Shown here: positions 21,716 to 31,376 of the stretch, one piece after another
How positions within the stretch are numbered: the stretch's first letter is position 1
Layout: each line of letters opens with the position of its first letter
NCBI GenBank assembly: GCA_964016985.1
Contig: OZ024828.1
Location: 28,464,581 to 28,528,580 of the forward strand
DNA length: 64,000 nt
Origin: Anodontia alba
Taxonomy: Eukaryota; Mollusca; Bivalvia; Lucinida; Lucinidae
Direction of reading: 5' to 3'
Position numbers and translations under genes: made by a program
The notes under the pieces: generated by a model
The model's input: the letters and a program-made list of their open reading frames with translations, nothing else
Told to the model about the DNA's origin: nothing
The model's database searches: none

Positions 21716-22005
21716 GTAGATAAATATTATCTATTTGTAAAAAAAATGTGGTTTTAATATGATTCAATAAATAAGAGAGAAAAAAAAAACTTCAAAATGT
21801 CATCTGCTTAAAATTTTATACCGAGCACTACGCGCTAAAACATTTAATTGTCAAAAGAAAATGATAATCATGATTGTAGTGTGAAATATTAGACTTCACA
21901 AAATATAATAATCAATCACGTTAATTCGTTTGAAAATACGAAATTATCTCAATTATGATTATTTTATAAAAAAAAAAAAAAAAAAGAGAAAGAAAATACA
22001 ATAAA
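21682..22005. repeat. A-rich stretch with poly(A) runs and a family H remnant
   Basis: Poly(A) of about 33 bp (21682-21714) and about 17 bp (near 21969) bracket a family H right end (AAAATGTCATCTGCTTAAAA). Two AATATAATAATTC-like tracts, near 21590 and 21900, suggest a local duplication. Confidence 0.6.
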
Positions 22006-22106
22006 ATAAATACAATTTTTATACGTAAACTCATATTACTTTAGTTGTAAAGACATGATTTAATACGGTCCAACAGGTAGTTATTATTCGATTGGTCTAT
22101 ACATAC

Positions 22107-22491
<385 letters not shown>

Positions 22492-22566
22492 GAGAAAATA
22501 AGGTTGACAAATGCATTATTTTCTATAAAAAATAAAGTAGATGCAATCCTGTCAATATATTTTTGA

Positions 22567-22800
22567 TAAGGGGTCTACTCTAAAAGGAAAGAATTTGTTT
22601 ACAAAGGGAGCAACGTCTTTCCTTTTAGCATAGAAACCGTATCAGAAATCTTTCAGAGTAGACCTTTCTTCAGAGGGACCTTGGCGTTTAGGAAAAGGAT
22701 AGCAAACATATAGTGACAAAAGTTGTCTCCCTTGTGCAATGTGGTGGAAAGTCTACCAGATGTATTCTGTACCATTATTAAGACTGTAAGCCGACAAAAG
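22567..22800 (+). mobile_element. Family I element
   Basis: GGGGTCTACTCTAAAAGGAA and GTCTTTCCTTTTAGCATAG form the hairpin. The tail AGCAAACATATAGTGACAAA, AGTTGTCTCCCTTGTG matches the region beside the copy at 84. Confidence 0.7.
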
Positions 22801-22841
22801 ACCATAATCTGCTATTTCTCCAGACTCTCTGTCCCACCATT

Positions 22842-23030
22842 ATTAACGCATAGCACGCAATCGGGAAATTCAGCAGACGACAAATTAATTATATGTTTCT
22901 TAATTTTTCCAAGAAAAAAAGGGTTTGACATTTCATGCAAACTAAGGAGACAGTTTGCATGAAATGTTAAATCTTATTTTCTGGGAAAAATAAGAAAAAA
23001 AGTTTCAAAATGTCGTCTGCTGAAACACCT
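22842..23030 (+). mobile_element. Family H element
   Basis: TTCAGCAGACGACAAATTAA and AAAATGTCGTCTGCTGAAA are the ends. TTGACATTTCATGCAAACTA and AGTTTGCATGAAATGTTAAA form the inner arms around AGGAGACA. Confidence 0.85.
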
Positions 23031-23042
23031 TTCATCTTCTTG

Positions 23043-23250
23043 TTAACCCTTAACACTCCAAAAATTGTAGCAGAGAACAGTTTTAATCATTATTATTATT
23101 ATTATTATTCAGAGAAAATACTGCTAAGCAGACGGTTCACATAAAATATCAAGTCTTATTTTCTCTGAAAAAATAATTAAAACAATATTTCCTGACGTCG
23201 TCTGCTGCCTCAGAGTCTGCTGCAGTTGTGACTGGCGCGTTAAGGGTTAA
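23043..23250 (+). mobile_element. Family H-like palindromic element with TTAACCCTTAA ends
   Basis: It begins TTAACCCTTAACACTCC and ends GGCGCGTTAAGGGTTAA as terminal inverted repeats. An (ATT)n run and GCAGACGGTTCACATAAAAT lie inside. It starts 12 bp after the preceding H copy and has the same layout as 4992. Confidence 0.8.
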
Positions 23251-23498
23251 ACTGCTCCTAGATGACCATGTACTATGCCTGCCTAATAACTTGATGTTCG
23301 ATTACAGTGTTTAGCTAAATGGCGTCTGAAAGCGTTGAAAGTGTCTAGAAATATGTTAAAAGCGTTCGAAAACATCATTACTATAAATGAGAGAAAGGTT
23401 TAACCACATGCGGTCTGCCTAACTAACCAGAAAAAAGTATAATGCTACACCATTTTCTATGTTTTCCGATAGTGGCATGTGAAATTCGAACGATTATT

Positions 23499-23690
23499 AC
23501 TTTACCTTTACCGCTCTACGGGCAAATTCAGCAGACGACAAATTGATGATGCTTTCGTATTACCCCAGAAAATAGGACTTGACAATTCATGCAGACAATT
23601 GGCACTAAACGTAAAATCCAATTTTCCAAAATATGAAAAATAATTCAAAATGTCGTTTGCTGAAATATTTACCCAGCATGACAAACGTAA
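23499..23690 (+). mobile_element. Family H element
   Basis: ATTCAGCAGACGACAAATTG and AAAATGTCGTTTGCTGAAAT are the ends, with partially eroded inner arms. Confidence 0.8.
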
Positions 23691-24165
23691 AAGGTGATTG
23701 TATTTAAGGTGACCTTCAAGGGTATATTAACACACCGAGCGTCGCAATCTACTCAGTCTGGGCAGGGTAGCCGCCGTTCGATTTACCATTTAAGCGACAG
23801 TCACATCAGCAGCAGACGATATTAATTTTCATTTTTTGTTCAATCAAAATAAGGATGGACACGACTGCATGTACACGACTGCAAGGAAATGTGACTGAAA
23901 CACAAACAGTGAAATCCTTGATCAAAGTGCTTATTCAGGGGCAGTATGTTATGGGTCTACACTATTTACTGAAATATGTTCGTCAGAATATTGAGAAAAG
24001 ATTGTTCACATGGAAAAAAGGTAAAATTAGTTGTTGATACCCGAAACAGTTTTGACCTCCCTGCACCTCCTCCTCAATCACGACCCTTCCAAACTCCGAG
24101 GGAAAACAGTTTAATACCATCTTGTTCTACACTTTCCCATTCGCTTTGATATACTATGTTTTTTG

Positions 24166-24485
24166 GGGGGGAGGCTTTACGTCGCTTTCAACAACCTTTC
24201 AGTCATATCGCGACGGTGTCTGGATGTGGCCGGGAGCTCAATGCTCACATCTAGTGTGTTGCCTCACTGAAATATCACGCCCCAGAAACTTGAGATGATA
24301 TTCCACCCAGTCACATTATACTGACACTGAGCTCACCAGTTCCGATTCCTAGCTCTGCTTTCTTAATGCTGAGCACCAAGCGAAGGAGCAGCTAATATTT
24401 TTTTAAAGTCTTTGGTATGTCTCGGCCGGGGATAGAACCCACAACCTCCCGGTCACAAAGTGGACGTTCTGCCAATTGATAGCAA
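24166..24485 (-). mobile_element. SINE-like element with tRNA-type head
   Basis: On the minus strand it opens TATCAATTGGCAGAACGTCC and continues with GGAGGTTGTGGGTTCTATCC, which have the spacing and wording of A and B boxes. The tail end has TTGAAAGCGACGTAAAGCC, similar to the SINE-2 tail. Its middle is unrelated to SINE-2. Confidence 0.6.
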
Positions 24486-24489
24486 TATA

Positions 24490-24596
24490 TAGTTGTTTTG
24501 TAGCATTATAAGCCAAGCTATTTTTGCTATTAGCAATTATATATCTGTTTTGTAACATTATAAGCCAAGCTATCTGGCTATTAGTTCATAATAATA
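24490..24596. repeat. Tandem duplication of about 54 bp
   Basis: TGTTTTGTAGCATTATAAGC, CAAGCTATTTTTGCTATTAG is followed by TGTTTTGTAACATTATAAGC, CAAGCTATCTGGCTATTAG. It lies at the presumed left margin of the unrecognised element. Confidence 0.85.
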
Positions 24597-24635
24597 CAAA
24601 ATTAGCATGTATAATCCACTGTATCACTACACTCT

Positions 24636-24654
24636 CCACGGTGGTCCACCGTGG
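24636..24654. promoter_or_regulatory. 19-bp perfect-arm palindrome upstream of the HTH gene
   Basis: CCACGGTGGTCCACCGTGG has two 9-bp complementary arms around a single T. It lies 55 bp before the ATG of the helix-turn-helix gene. An operator role is conjecture from position and symmetry; the same sequence was not noticed elsewhere in the window. Confidence 0.4.
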
Positions 24655-24709
24655 TTCTGTTATGGTTCTGTTATTTTATTTTTAAACAAATTTATATCCA
24701 CAGAAAAAA

Positions 24710-25491
24710 ATGCCTAAGGCAAATCTTACATTGGAAGACATAGAACAGATTAAAAAATCCAAAGGTAAGTTATCTGCATCAGAGGTGCAAAGAAAGTATA
24801 ATATTGGTTGGGGTAGATTACAAAAACTATGGAATGATAAACCTGTTGCACAAGATGCTGAAAATATTATAAAACAAGAGCTTACACAACCTACACAGCA
24901 AGATCTTACACCTGATACACAGCAAGAAAATATACAAAAAAAAAAAACAAAAAAAAACAGAGCATGTGACAAACCAACATAAAGAAATTGTAGTGGAAGC
25001 AAACCCTGTAAGAATTACTAAAGAACCACAGGAAAATAGTGTTCCACAAGAATCTATTATTCAACAAGAACCTATTCCACACATTGAAATTATAGTGGAA
25101 AATTTCTATGCAAGACTTGGACGGATAGAATCAAAGATGGAGAGACAAACAGAATTAATGCAAAATATATTAGACTCTTTGGATGATGTGCTCCATATAG
25201 AGTCAGAAAAAGAGCCAGATACACAATCTATTTTGAAAAAAAGGAAAATAAAGAATCCCACACATTGCAGTACATAGGAAGGAGTGTACAAGAATACACA
25301 GATTTTACCAAACCACTTATGTATTGTGCTATTACTGGGTTTGCTGTATGGCAGTTTTATGTAAAACCAGGAAACATATAGATAGAAGCACGTCTCCTGT
25401 ATCAGCTGGGCCAACAGCAGCTGTGCCAACGGCACCTGTGCCAACTCCAAAAAGGCTGTTTAAGAAAGAACCAGATGTATTTGACCTTTAG
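24710..25491 (+). pseudogene. Frameshifted gene for a helix-turn-helix, coiled-coil protein of unknown family
   Basis: The first frame (24710-24982) starts MPKANLTLEDIEQ and contains a helix-turn-helix-like block at residues 6-42 (core ASEVQRKYNIGWGRLQKLW). It then becomes Gln/Pro-rich. Coding character passes to a second frame (to about 25277) across the A-rich tract near 24938-24960. That frame carries a predicted coiled coil (RIESKMERQTELMQNILDSL). A third frame follows after another A run near 25235 and includes a hydrophobic segment (about 25318-25360). A fourth ends at TAG 25489-25491 after a Ala/Pro/Val-rich stretch. All shifts fall at or near homopolymers or short insertions, so the copy is decayed or contains assembly errors. 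The core resembles the FtsK gamma winged helix in its VQR and IG spacing; that is inference. It converges with the gene at 26143. Confidence 0.55.
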
Positions 25492-25504
25492 ATGTTTATC
25501 TGTG

Positions 25505-25760
25505 CATTTTTTCATACAGGCCGTTTCTGGCTCTAGCAATGCTGCTAGTGATGCTTAAAAAATTTGCACAGCCCATTTCTGCCACTAGCGATACTATTGG
25601 CAACAGCTAAAAAAATTGTACAGGCCATATAGAGATGGAAAAACTATTGATATGGATGCTTAAAACATTTTGCACAGCCCATTTCCGCCACTGGTAGATG
25701 AAATTTTGCATGTGTTAGTAAGTGGTAGATGAAATTTTACATGTAAATCCTGTTCTTATA
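25505..25760. repeat. Direct-repeat block of the unrecognised element, left
   Basis: TTTGCACAGCCCATTTCTGC, CACTAGCGATACTATTGGCA and CAGGCCATATAGAGATGGAA recur at roughly 110-bp spacing. The same units in the same orientation make up 27317-27905. GGTAGATGAAATTTT also occurs twice near 25700. Confidence 0.75.
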
Positions 25761-26142
25761 CCTGTTTTAACCAAAGATAGATGAAGAAGTATATAAAATT
25801 GGGTTGTTTTGGGTGTTTTAACCGTATTTTTGCAGAAAAAAAATCATCTACCTTTTTTGTCTTCGTCTTGCTTTCTTCCTTTTCGAAAAATTGTAACCAG
25901 GCACTAAAGAGATTTGAAATAGCTGTTTATCTCATTAGGGCACTAAAATACAGAACCGAAAACCCCCCCACTAAATATTTCTTTTACTTTAAATTAAATC
26001 TATAACTCTTACAGACATTGTCATATGCTTTTGTGGTGTAGTCTTATTGCCAAGACAAACAATCTTATGTTTACACATTTTATCTGTCTTGCTATACTCT
26101 TTTTGCAACCAAAGGTGTGCTGTGTGGGTGAAAAAAACAAAC
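25761..26142 (-). other. Spacer between convergent genes; possible tail of the minus-strand gene
   Basis: Minus-strand frame 25989-26177 gives a Lys-rich peptide with two cysteines (KMCKHKIVCLGNKTTPQKH) that overlaps the end of the next gene in another frame. It may be its real C-terminus after a frameshift. The rest of the spacer shows no supported product. Confidence 0.35.
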
Positions 26143-27266
26143 TTATACACAATGCAATCTAACCTCTCTATCTCCATCCTTCTTCTTAGTGGTGGGGGAA
26201 TAGCAAAGATTACCTAGTTCAGATATAAACTCCTTTTTTAACGTTTTCAACTTTTCTATCCCTCCTATATTTGTTATTGCTTCCTGTATTCGATAACTGT
26301 AAACAGGCACATCTCCTAAAAGTAATATTACTATGGTTTTATTTCCTAGGTTAGAAACTGCAAACTTTTTACATGTATATCTACCTTCTGGTAGGGATGC
26401 AATTTTTTTCCATGTGTTAAAAGGTGGTATAGAGGTCGGTTTTAATAGACCTGGTGTTTCAGTATTACATACTAAAGGAAGCTCCTTTTCTTCTTTTAGG
26501 GTGTGTTTAGGATCGTCAAACCCTAAACTTTTACATATATCAGTTCCTGCTAGCTTTCTAAATGTGCAAGTACTTTCACCACATGGACAAGTTGCTGCTA
26601 AGCAGGAAATTAAATTAGTATATCTTATAGTCCAAGCAAGACAGTGGTCGTCATGCAAATTATCCATATTTAGCATGTAAGGGTTATATTCAATCTTTTC
26701 AGGGGTCTGTAATGGAACTCTTTGTATTGTAATGTTAATATCTTTATCATTTTTCCATAGAATACATTGTCTACTATTTGGGCAGTGGTTACTAGAACGC
26801 ATTTACAGGTGGAGAGGTCATCATAGAAAAGTGGTATATTACTGCAACATGCTATACAATCAACAGACTCGCCTGTGTGTGGTTGGGGTTTTGTGTAATC
26901 TGGCACTATTACTCTTAAATCTCCAGATGCCCATTTTTCTTGGCCTGGTTGGAAAAGATAGACAATATCTAATACTTTCTCTATGTTTTTGGTAAGGCAT
27001 AGGGTATACAGGTCAAGAAGTTGATTTGGAATTTGGTGACTTTCGTAGAATGTATATCCGGATAGCTCTAAGATTTTTTTTCTTTATCTGTTAATGAGCG
27101 CCGCTCTAAAGTACTCCAAATTACTTCCTCAGGGGTAGGATTAATAGGACCGCGGATTTTCAGAAACCTTGCCTGGGAAATTTTGTATTTTTCAATTGCT
27201 TATCTTTTAGATAGACCCCCCAGATTTTATCTCTATATAAGCGGATAATGGTAGTTGCTTTGGCAT
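26143..27266 (-). pseudogene. Frameshifted gene for a cysteine-rich protein of unknown family
   Basis: The longest intact frame is 219 codons (26143-26802). Coding character continues upstream in other frames to about 27266, so the ancestral product was probably about 370 residues. Breaks fall near 27250, 27165, 27080 (an A run on the minus strand) and 26800. Cysteine clusters occur as CIACC (about 26845), CLAATCPCGESTC (about 26580) and later single Cys, suggesting metal binding or disulfides. No catalytic motif, signal peptide or known domain is visible to me. The first codons (ATGCCAAAGCAA) mirror the start of the opposing gene. It lies between two blocks of the same direct repeats. Real coding history is likely because several frames abut cleanly with protein-like composition; function is unknown. 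Confidence 0.55.
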
Positions 27267-27316
27267 TTTTTTTATATATGGATTTTCTTTTGTTAAATTA
27301 GAAATTCATATAAGCT

Positions 27317-27905
27317 GAAAATTTTATACAGGCCACATGGGACAAAAAATCCAGTGGTCTTTAGACACCAAAAAATTTTATACAGGCCATATAGAAATGA
27401 AAAAAAAATATTGATTTGGATGCTTAAAAATTGTTGCACAGCCTATTTCTGCCACTAGCGATATTATTGGCAACAGCTAAAATGATTTATACAGACTATA
27501 TAGAGATGGAAAAACTATTGATTTGGATGCTTAAACAAATTTACACAGCCCATTTCTACCACTAACGATGCTATTGACAACAGTTAAACAATTTTGTGCA
27601 GGCCATATAGAGATGGAAAAAACTACTGATTAGGATGCTTAAAACATTTGCACAGCCCATTTCTGCCACTAACGATACTATTGACAACAGTTAAAAAATT
27701 TTATACAGGCCTCATGGGACAAAAAATCCAGTTGTCTTTAGACACCAAACAATTTTATACAGGCCTCATGGGACAAAAAATCTAGTGGTTTTAGACACCA
27801 AAAAAGTAGCTCACAGAGGCTCCAGGAGTGAAAAAGAGTACTATCTACAGCTAAAAAAAATTATACAGCCCATATAGAGATGAAAATCCAGTGGATTTTA
27901 GACGA
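27317..27905. repeat. Direct-repeat block of the unrecognised element, right
   Basis: Two repeat units alternate. One contains CATATAGAGATGGAAAAACT, TTGGATGCTTAAA and CAGCCCATTTCTGCCACTA, about 110 bp long. The other contains TATACAGGCCTCATGGGACA and TTTAGACACCAAA, about 52 bp long. At least three copies of each are present. None encodes a peptide in a conserved frame. Confidence 0.8.
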
Positions 27906-28220
27906 ACGGTTTTTTTTCCTCAATTCACATATATATGTTTCTTTCCCCAGTACTGGTAAACTTTGGTAATTACATCTACTCAGCTTGAAATTTAGAAATT
28001 GTCTCAGCGTCAATGTCTTCCAAATGCTAAACTTGCATCAAATGATGCAGATCACAGTCTAACAGTTTCCTTGATTTTGTCAACTTTCGACACGTTACTT
28101 GTCTATTTCTCAAATCATTGCCTATTTTAGGCAATTTGATTGGCATGTTATGTAAGGCTAATTTAAATTCAGTGCTAGAGTTTACGTGCTAGGTGCCGCT
28201 TTGACTGATGTCTGTAGTTC

Positions 28221-28426
28221 CATAAAAGGGACATTGGCAAACAATGTAGATCTAGATCAGACGCCTCAGAAAGCGGTGGCTGATTAGGGTCTACAATGTT
28301 TGCATTTGATGCATTTTCTGTAATGAATAATAAATACAATAAGCAAACCAGACACCCCTTAAATTAGAAACTTGAGCGTTTGTCCAAATAGAGAGGTTGA
28401 AGGTCCACTAGGCATAAATGGGTTAA
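28221..28426 (+). mobile_element. MITE-B copy with hairpin cassette
   Basis: CATAAAAGGGACATTGGCAA leads into the cassette (28237-28303). CAGACACCCCTTAAATTAGA and CCACTAGGCATAAATGGGTT follow. The left terminal repeat is missing. Confidence 0.8.
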
Positions 28427-28680
28427 AAATTGTGTTTGTTACAACTAGATGGTCTCTTTGAAAGAGAACTGTGAGTTGTGTTGTGTTGTTTTTATTTTAT
28501 TTTTTTGTTTTTGTTTTTGCTTTTTGCTTTTTATATCTTAGAAGTTAATTCTTGGCGTTTGTTACAATTGAGCTCATGCACAAAATCTGAAAAGAGAATT
28601 TTGCTTAATGTTCTGCATAGGGGACTGGATGTTGTTACAATTATTCATTCTCCCTCATGGCCAGGTTCAACCACATACTA

Positions 28681-28976
28681 CAGTCGACCACCATTATCTA
28701 GACTTCGCTTATCTCGAATAACTGCTCGAAGTGAAAATCTGGTCCCTGTTTTAACATGGAAATCTAAGAAAATATTGTGGAAAAGAGGATAAATTGCTCC
28801 TAAGGAGCATTTTTTCCCCTTTTCAACAATATTTTTAATATATCTCTAACTTCAGGAGTCAAATAACATATTCCTTTGTGAAATGCGGTTGTTCGATGTA
28901 TTTGTCCCCAATTCTGCAAATTGACATGTTGAGGTATGGATATTTCAAAGTATCAAAGTTCAAAGAGATTCGATTG
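28681..28976 (+). mobile_element. MITE-J, pogo/Tigger-like ends, TA target
   Basis: The 296-bp element begins CAGTCGACCACCATTATCTA and ends AGAGATTCGATTG, between TA dinucleotides. The centre is a hairpin, TGTGGAAAAGAGGATAAATT with complement. TIR wording and TA target fit non-autonomous pogo-type elements; no transposase is present. Confidence 0.8.
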
Positions 28977-29199
28977 TATTTTGCATCCTAGCATTTCCAA
29001 AAGATACTGTATCAGATTATTTTCAGGTACAAGCTTTCACTGGGGTTTGCTGGCAATCCATGTGACTGATTAGCATTCGAAGGTAGGGAATCACGTTGCA
29101 TATTTCGTAACAAAATGGTGTTGTCTACAAATAATACAATTCCTTTTTTCTTAACTCTGGTCCTACTTTCTCCTGCTTTTTTCTTAACCCTGGCCCTGG

Positions 29200-29357
29200 T
29201 CCTTTGCAAACAGTATAGATTAAGATCAGAAGCCAACTGATCTGGATCTGCACTGTTTATCATTAAGTATGTATCAACGACTTGGATCAAGTAATCTGAC
29301 TGACTGAAAATTAGAAGTGGGTATGGCATCTTAATTTATTCAGCATGGCAAAGGTTA
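29200..29357 (+). mobile_element. MITE-M copy
   Basis: The cassette variant has GATCAGAAGCCAACTGATC in the centre. AAATTAGAAGTGGGTATGGC and TTATTCAGCATGGCAAAGGT follow, as at 34915 and, inverted, at 43584. Confidence 0.75.
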
Positions 29358-29570
29358 ACAATTTATTTCTGTATGTCTTCTAATACAACGCACCACTGTG
29401 AAGAACTTATGAGAATTATTTGGCTTTAATATCAATATCTTTGTTTTTGCCGGTACCCCGTGTTATACTCTTCCAGTTTAACCCCCGCCCTAAGATTTTT
29501 ATAGGGGGAGTATTAAACAAAAATACATAAAACTAGATTTAATATACTTAAACTGAAATAAAATTACCCT

Positions 29571-29893
29571 GTCGAGCCAAACTATACATAAACCAAAATC
29601 TCTTATAGGTTTCTCCACGTGATTATCATTGACCAATGAAATTAAACCGAAAATCCGGGTAATGGTTACTTTTGTAGCTTTGCCGTCAGAGTGTCGTGTA
29701 AATTTATCAGTAAAACCTGGACTGGAACATTGACAAACAGTGCAGACCCATATAAAACCCGACAAAGCACGGCCTCTGATCAGGGTCTGCACTGTTTGCT
29801 AAAATTACAGGAAGTTAAGGGTTCAATGAAACAGTCTTAAGTCCTCGTTGAGGACAATTTTCCTAGGCTGCATTTTCTCAGAAACAATCGATG
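29571..29893 (+). mobile_element. MITE-C copy with hairpin cassette
   Basis: TCCACGTGATTATCATTGAC, a decayed cassette (29742-29802), AGGAAGTTAAGGGTT and CTCAGAAACAATCGA give the MITE-C order. The left terminus is unclear. Confidence 0.7.
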
Positions 29894-30016
29894 CAGCAGT
29901 CATGTCAGTGTTTTGATTTGGTAGTAACTCATGGGCACTATAATTTTTCCTGACAAAATTTTAAGATGCTAGGGAAATAACTCTTGAATGAAAATATTCC
30001 CTCCATTTCGTTGGCG

Positions 30017-30082
30017 GCAAGTAATAAAAGAAAGAATTTACTCCTTCTGGGAGTAAATTCTTTCTTTTAAGAGTAGACCCCC
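30017..30082. repeat. Family I hairpin close to a splice donor
   Basis: AAAAGAAAGAATTTACTCCT, TCTGGGAGTAAATTCTTTCT forms a strong hairpin. It starts 80 nt downstream (minus-strand sense) of the donor of exon 30162-30269. Confidence 0.85.
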
Positions 30083-30084
30083 CG

Positions 30085-30090
30085 CACCCC

Positions 30091-30121
<31 letters not shown>

Positions 30122-30122
30122 A
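30085..30122. repeat. Poly(C) followed by (CA)n
   Basis: About 20 C residues pass into seven or so CA units. On the gene's strand this is a TG and G run 40 nt after the exon donor. Confidence 0.95.
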
Positions 30123-30161
30123 ATGTGGTTTTCAGGGGAATACGAATATGTTAACTTTTAC

Positions 30162-30269
30162 CTTGACAGCCTTCACTTTATTGGACAGCAACGTCTCAAT
30201 TTTGTCTGCAATATCATCGACGATTTTGCTACCATCTACGTCAGTTCTACCTCCATTTCTTGAAAATTT
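30162..30269 (-). CDS. Voltage-gated calcium channel alpha2/delta subunit, N-terminal exon
   Basis: This 108-bp exon (36 codons, phase 0 at both ends) lies between acceptor TTTCTTTTTCTTTCAG and donor GTAAAAGTTAAC on the minus strand. It begins KFSRNGGRTDVDGSKIVDD and ends DKIETLLSNKVKAVK. The second part matches the conserved N-terminal helix (DIEKLLSNRSKALV in vertebrate alpha2/delta-1) that precedes the cache/VWA core. It splices to the 4633 microexon across an intron of about 25.5 kb. The exon before it, with the signal peptide, was not found rightward in the window. Role: extracellular alpha2 portion of the Cav auxiliary subunit. Confidence 0.85.
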
Positions 30270-31130
30270 CTGAAAGAAAAAGAAAATAAAAAGATGAATA
30301 TTGCTTGAGATGTTCTTTAAGGCCGATTTCGTTTCGGGCTTATACGGGTACCCAAGCTATTGCTGCTTTAACTAAAATCAAACACGAGTCACATGACCTC
30401 TAACTATAGTCATTGGCCTGAGCCATAACTCGAAAATAACCGGATATAAGCATCTGACCAATCAGTATCGGTGAATCTAAATTTGCGGGTAACGTTATAT
30501 AAACTTTGATTGGATGATCTTTTGTTTTGTTTGTTTTAACTTTTAAAGCCTGCAGACCAAAACAAATACCTTTGCATATATTGTAGAACCAGATGAGACG
30601 GCTCGTTCGTTGTGAGCCGGCTCAACGGGATCTACACTGTGCGATTCGGTTTTTGCTGCAAGTAGAAAAGCCCCTAACCACCACCCTACCATCCACCCTA
30701 CATGTACCATGACCCTGGTCCCTATCAGCCGCAAATAGAGCAGGCCTTTACCACCGCGCTACCACCCACGGATTCGTAGGTACAAACGGGCCTATGGCAT
30801 AACGTTCCTTTTCTGGCAACCCGGGCATAGAGTACACGTTGACGTGTGTGTGCCAGTCAACTGTTATCCATGCGCACAACTCGTATATGCTTGATTAAAC
30901 ACAAGCTGGGATAAAAACAGTGTTGCACGTTAAAATATTGTGACAGGCTGCTGATTAATAATAGGAAATCCAAGAGGAAAAGTCAATTTCCGTACTATTT
31001 CTTAGCAAATAATTTCCTCAAACTTGTGTTTTTTGTTCTTTCGTGTGAGATTGATAAGACAACGATGATCAAAGTTAAACAGGAAATGCAAACCAAAGTG
31101 CTTGCGAACCTTAATGTAAAAGTGCTTATC

Positions 31131-31376
31131 GAATGAGCCGTGACGTCAGAAAACCTACATTCGGACGTGCGCCAAGCGAAGATTCTGATCAGCCTGCGCA
31201 TGCGCGCAGTCTGATCAGAATCTTCCCTGAGCGCATTTCTATAGCTAAGGATGCAAAAATTCTTCATGCGGATGACAAAGACTCTGATCAGAATGCGCGG
31301 TTGCACAGAGTGATTTAAGTCTTCATTGGGAGCACATGTTGGATGGTACATTTTCTCACATTTCAGCTCAAATAAT
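31131..31376 (+). mobile_element. Family F element
   Basis: GAATGAGCCGTGACGTCAGA, hairpin one (GCGAAGATTCTGATCAGCCT), GCTAAGGATGCAAAAATTCT, a weaker hairpin two, and CACATTTCAGCTCAAAT follow in family order. A sole TGACGTCA sits at the left edge. Confidence 0.8.

Noticed and set aside
24638..24700. Splice acceptor before the helix-turn-helix gene (TATATCCACAG)
   Set aside because: The site is plausible by wording, but no upstream exon with matching coding content was found.
25781..26005. A 74-codon plus-strand protein between the two convergent genes
   Set aside because: It is low-complexity, Phe/Lys-rich, has no conserved features, and overlaps a more plausible minus-strand tail.
25505..27905. 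Tandem short peptides encoded by the 110-bp repeats (ATG GAA AAA frame)
   Set aside because: The frame is broken differently in most units, so translation is not conserved.
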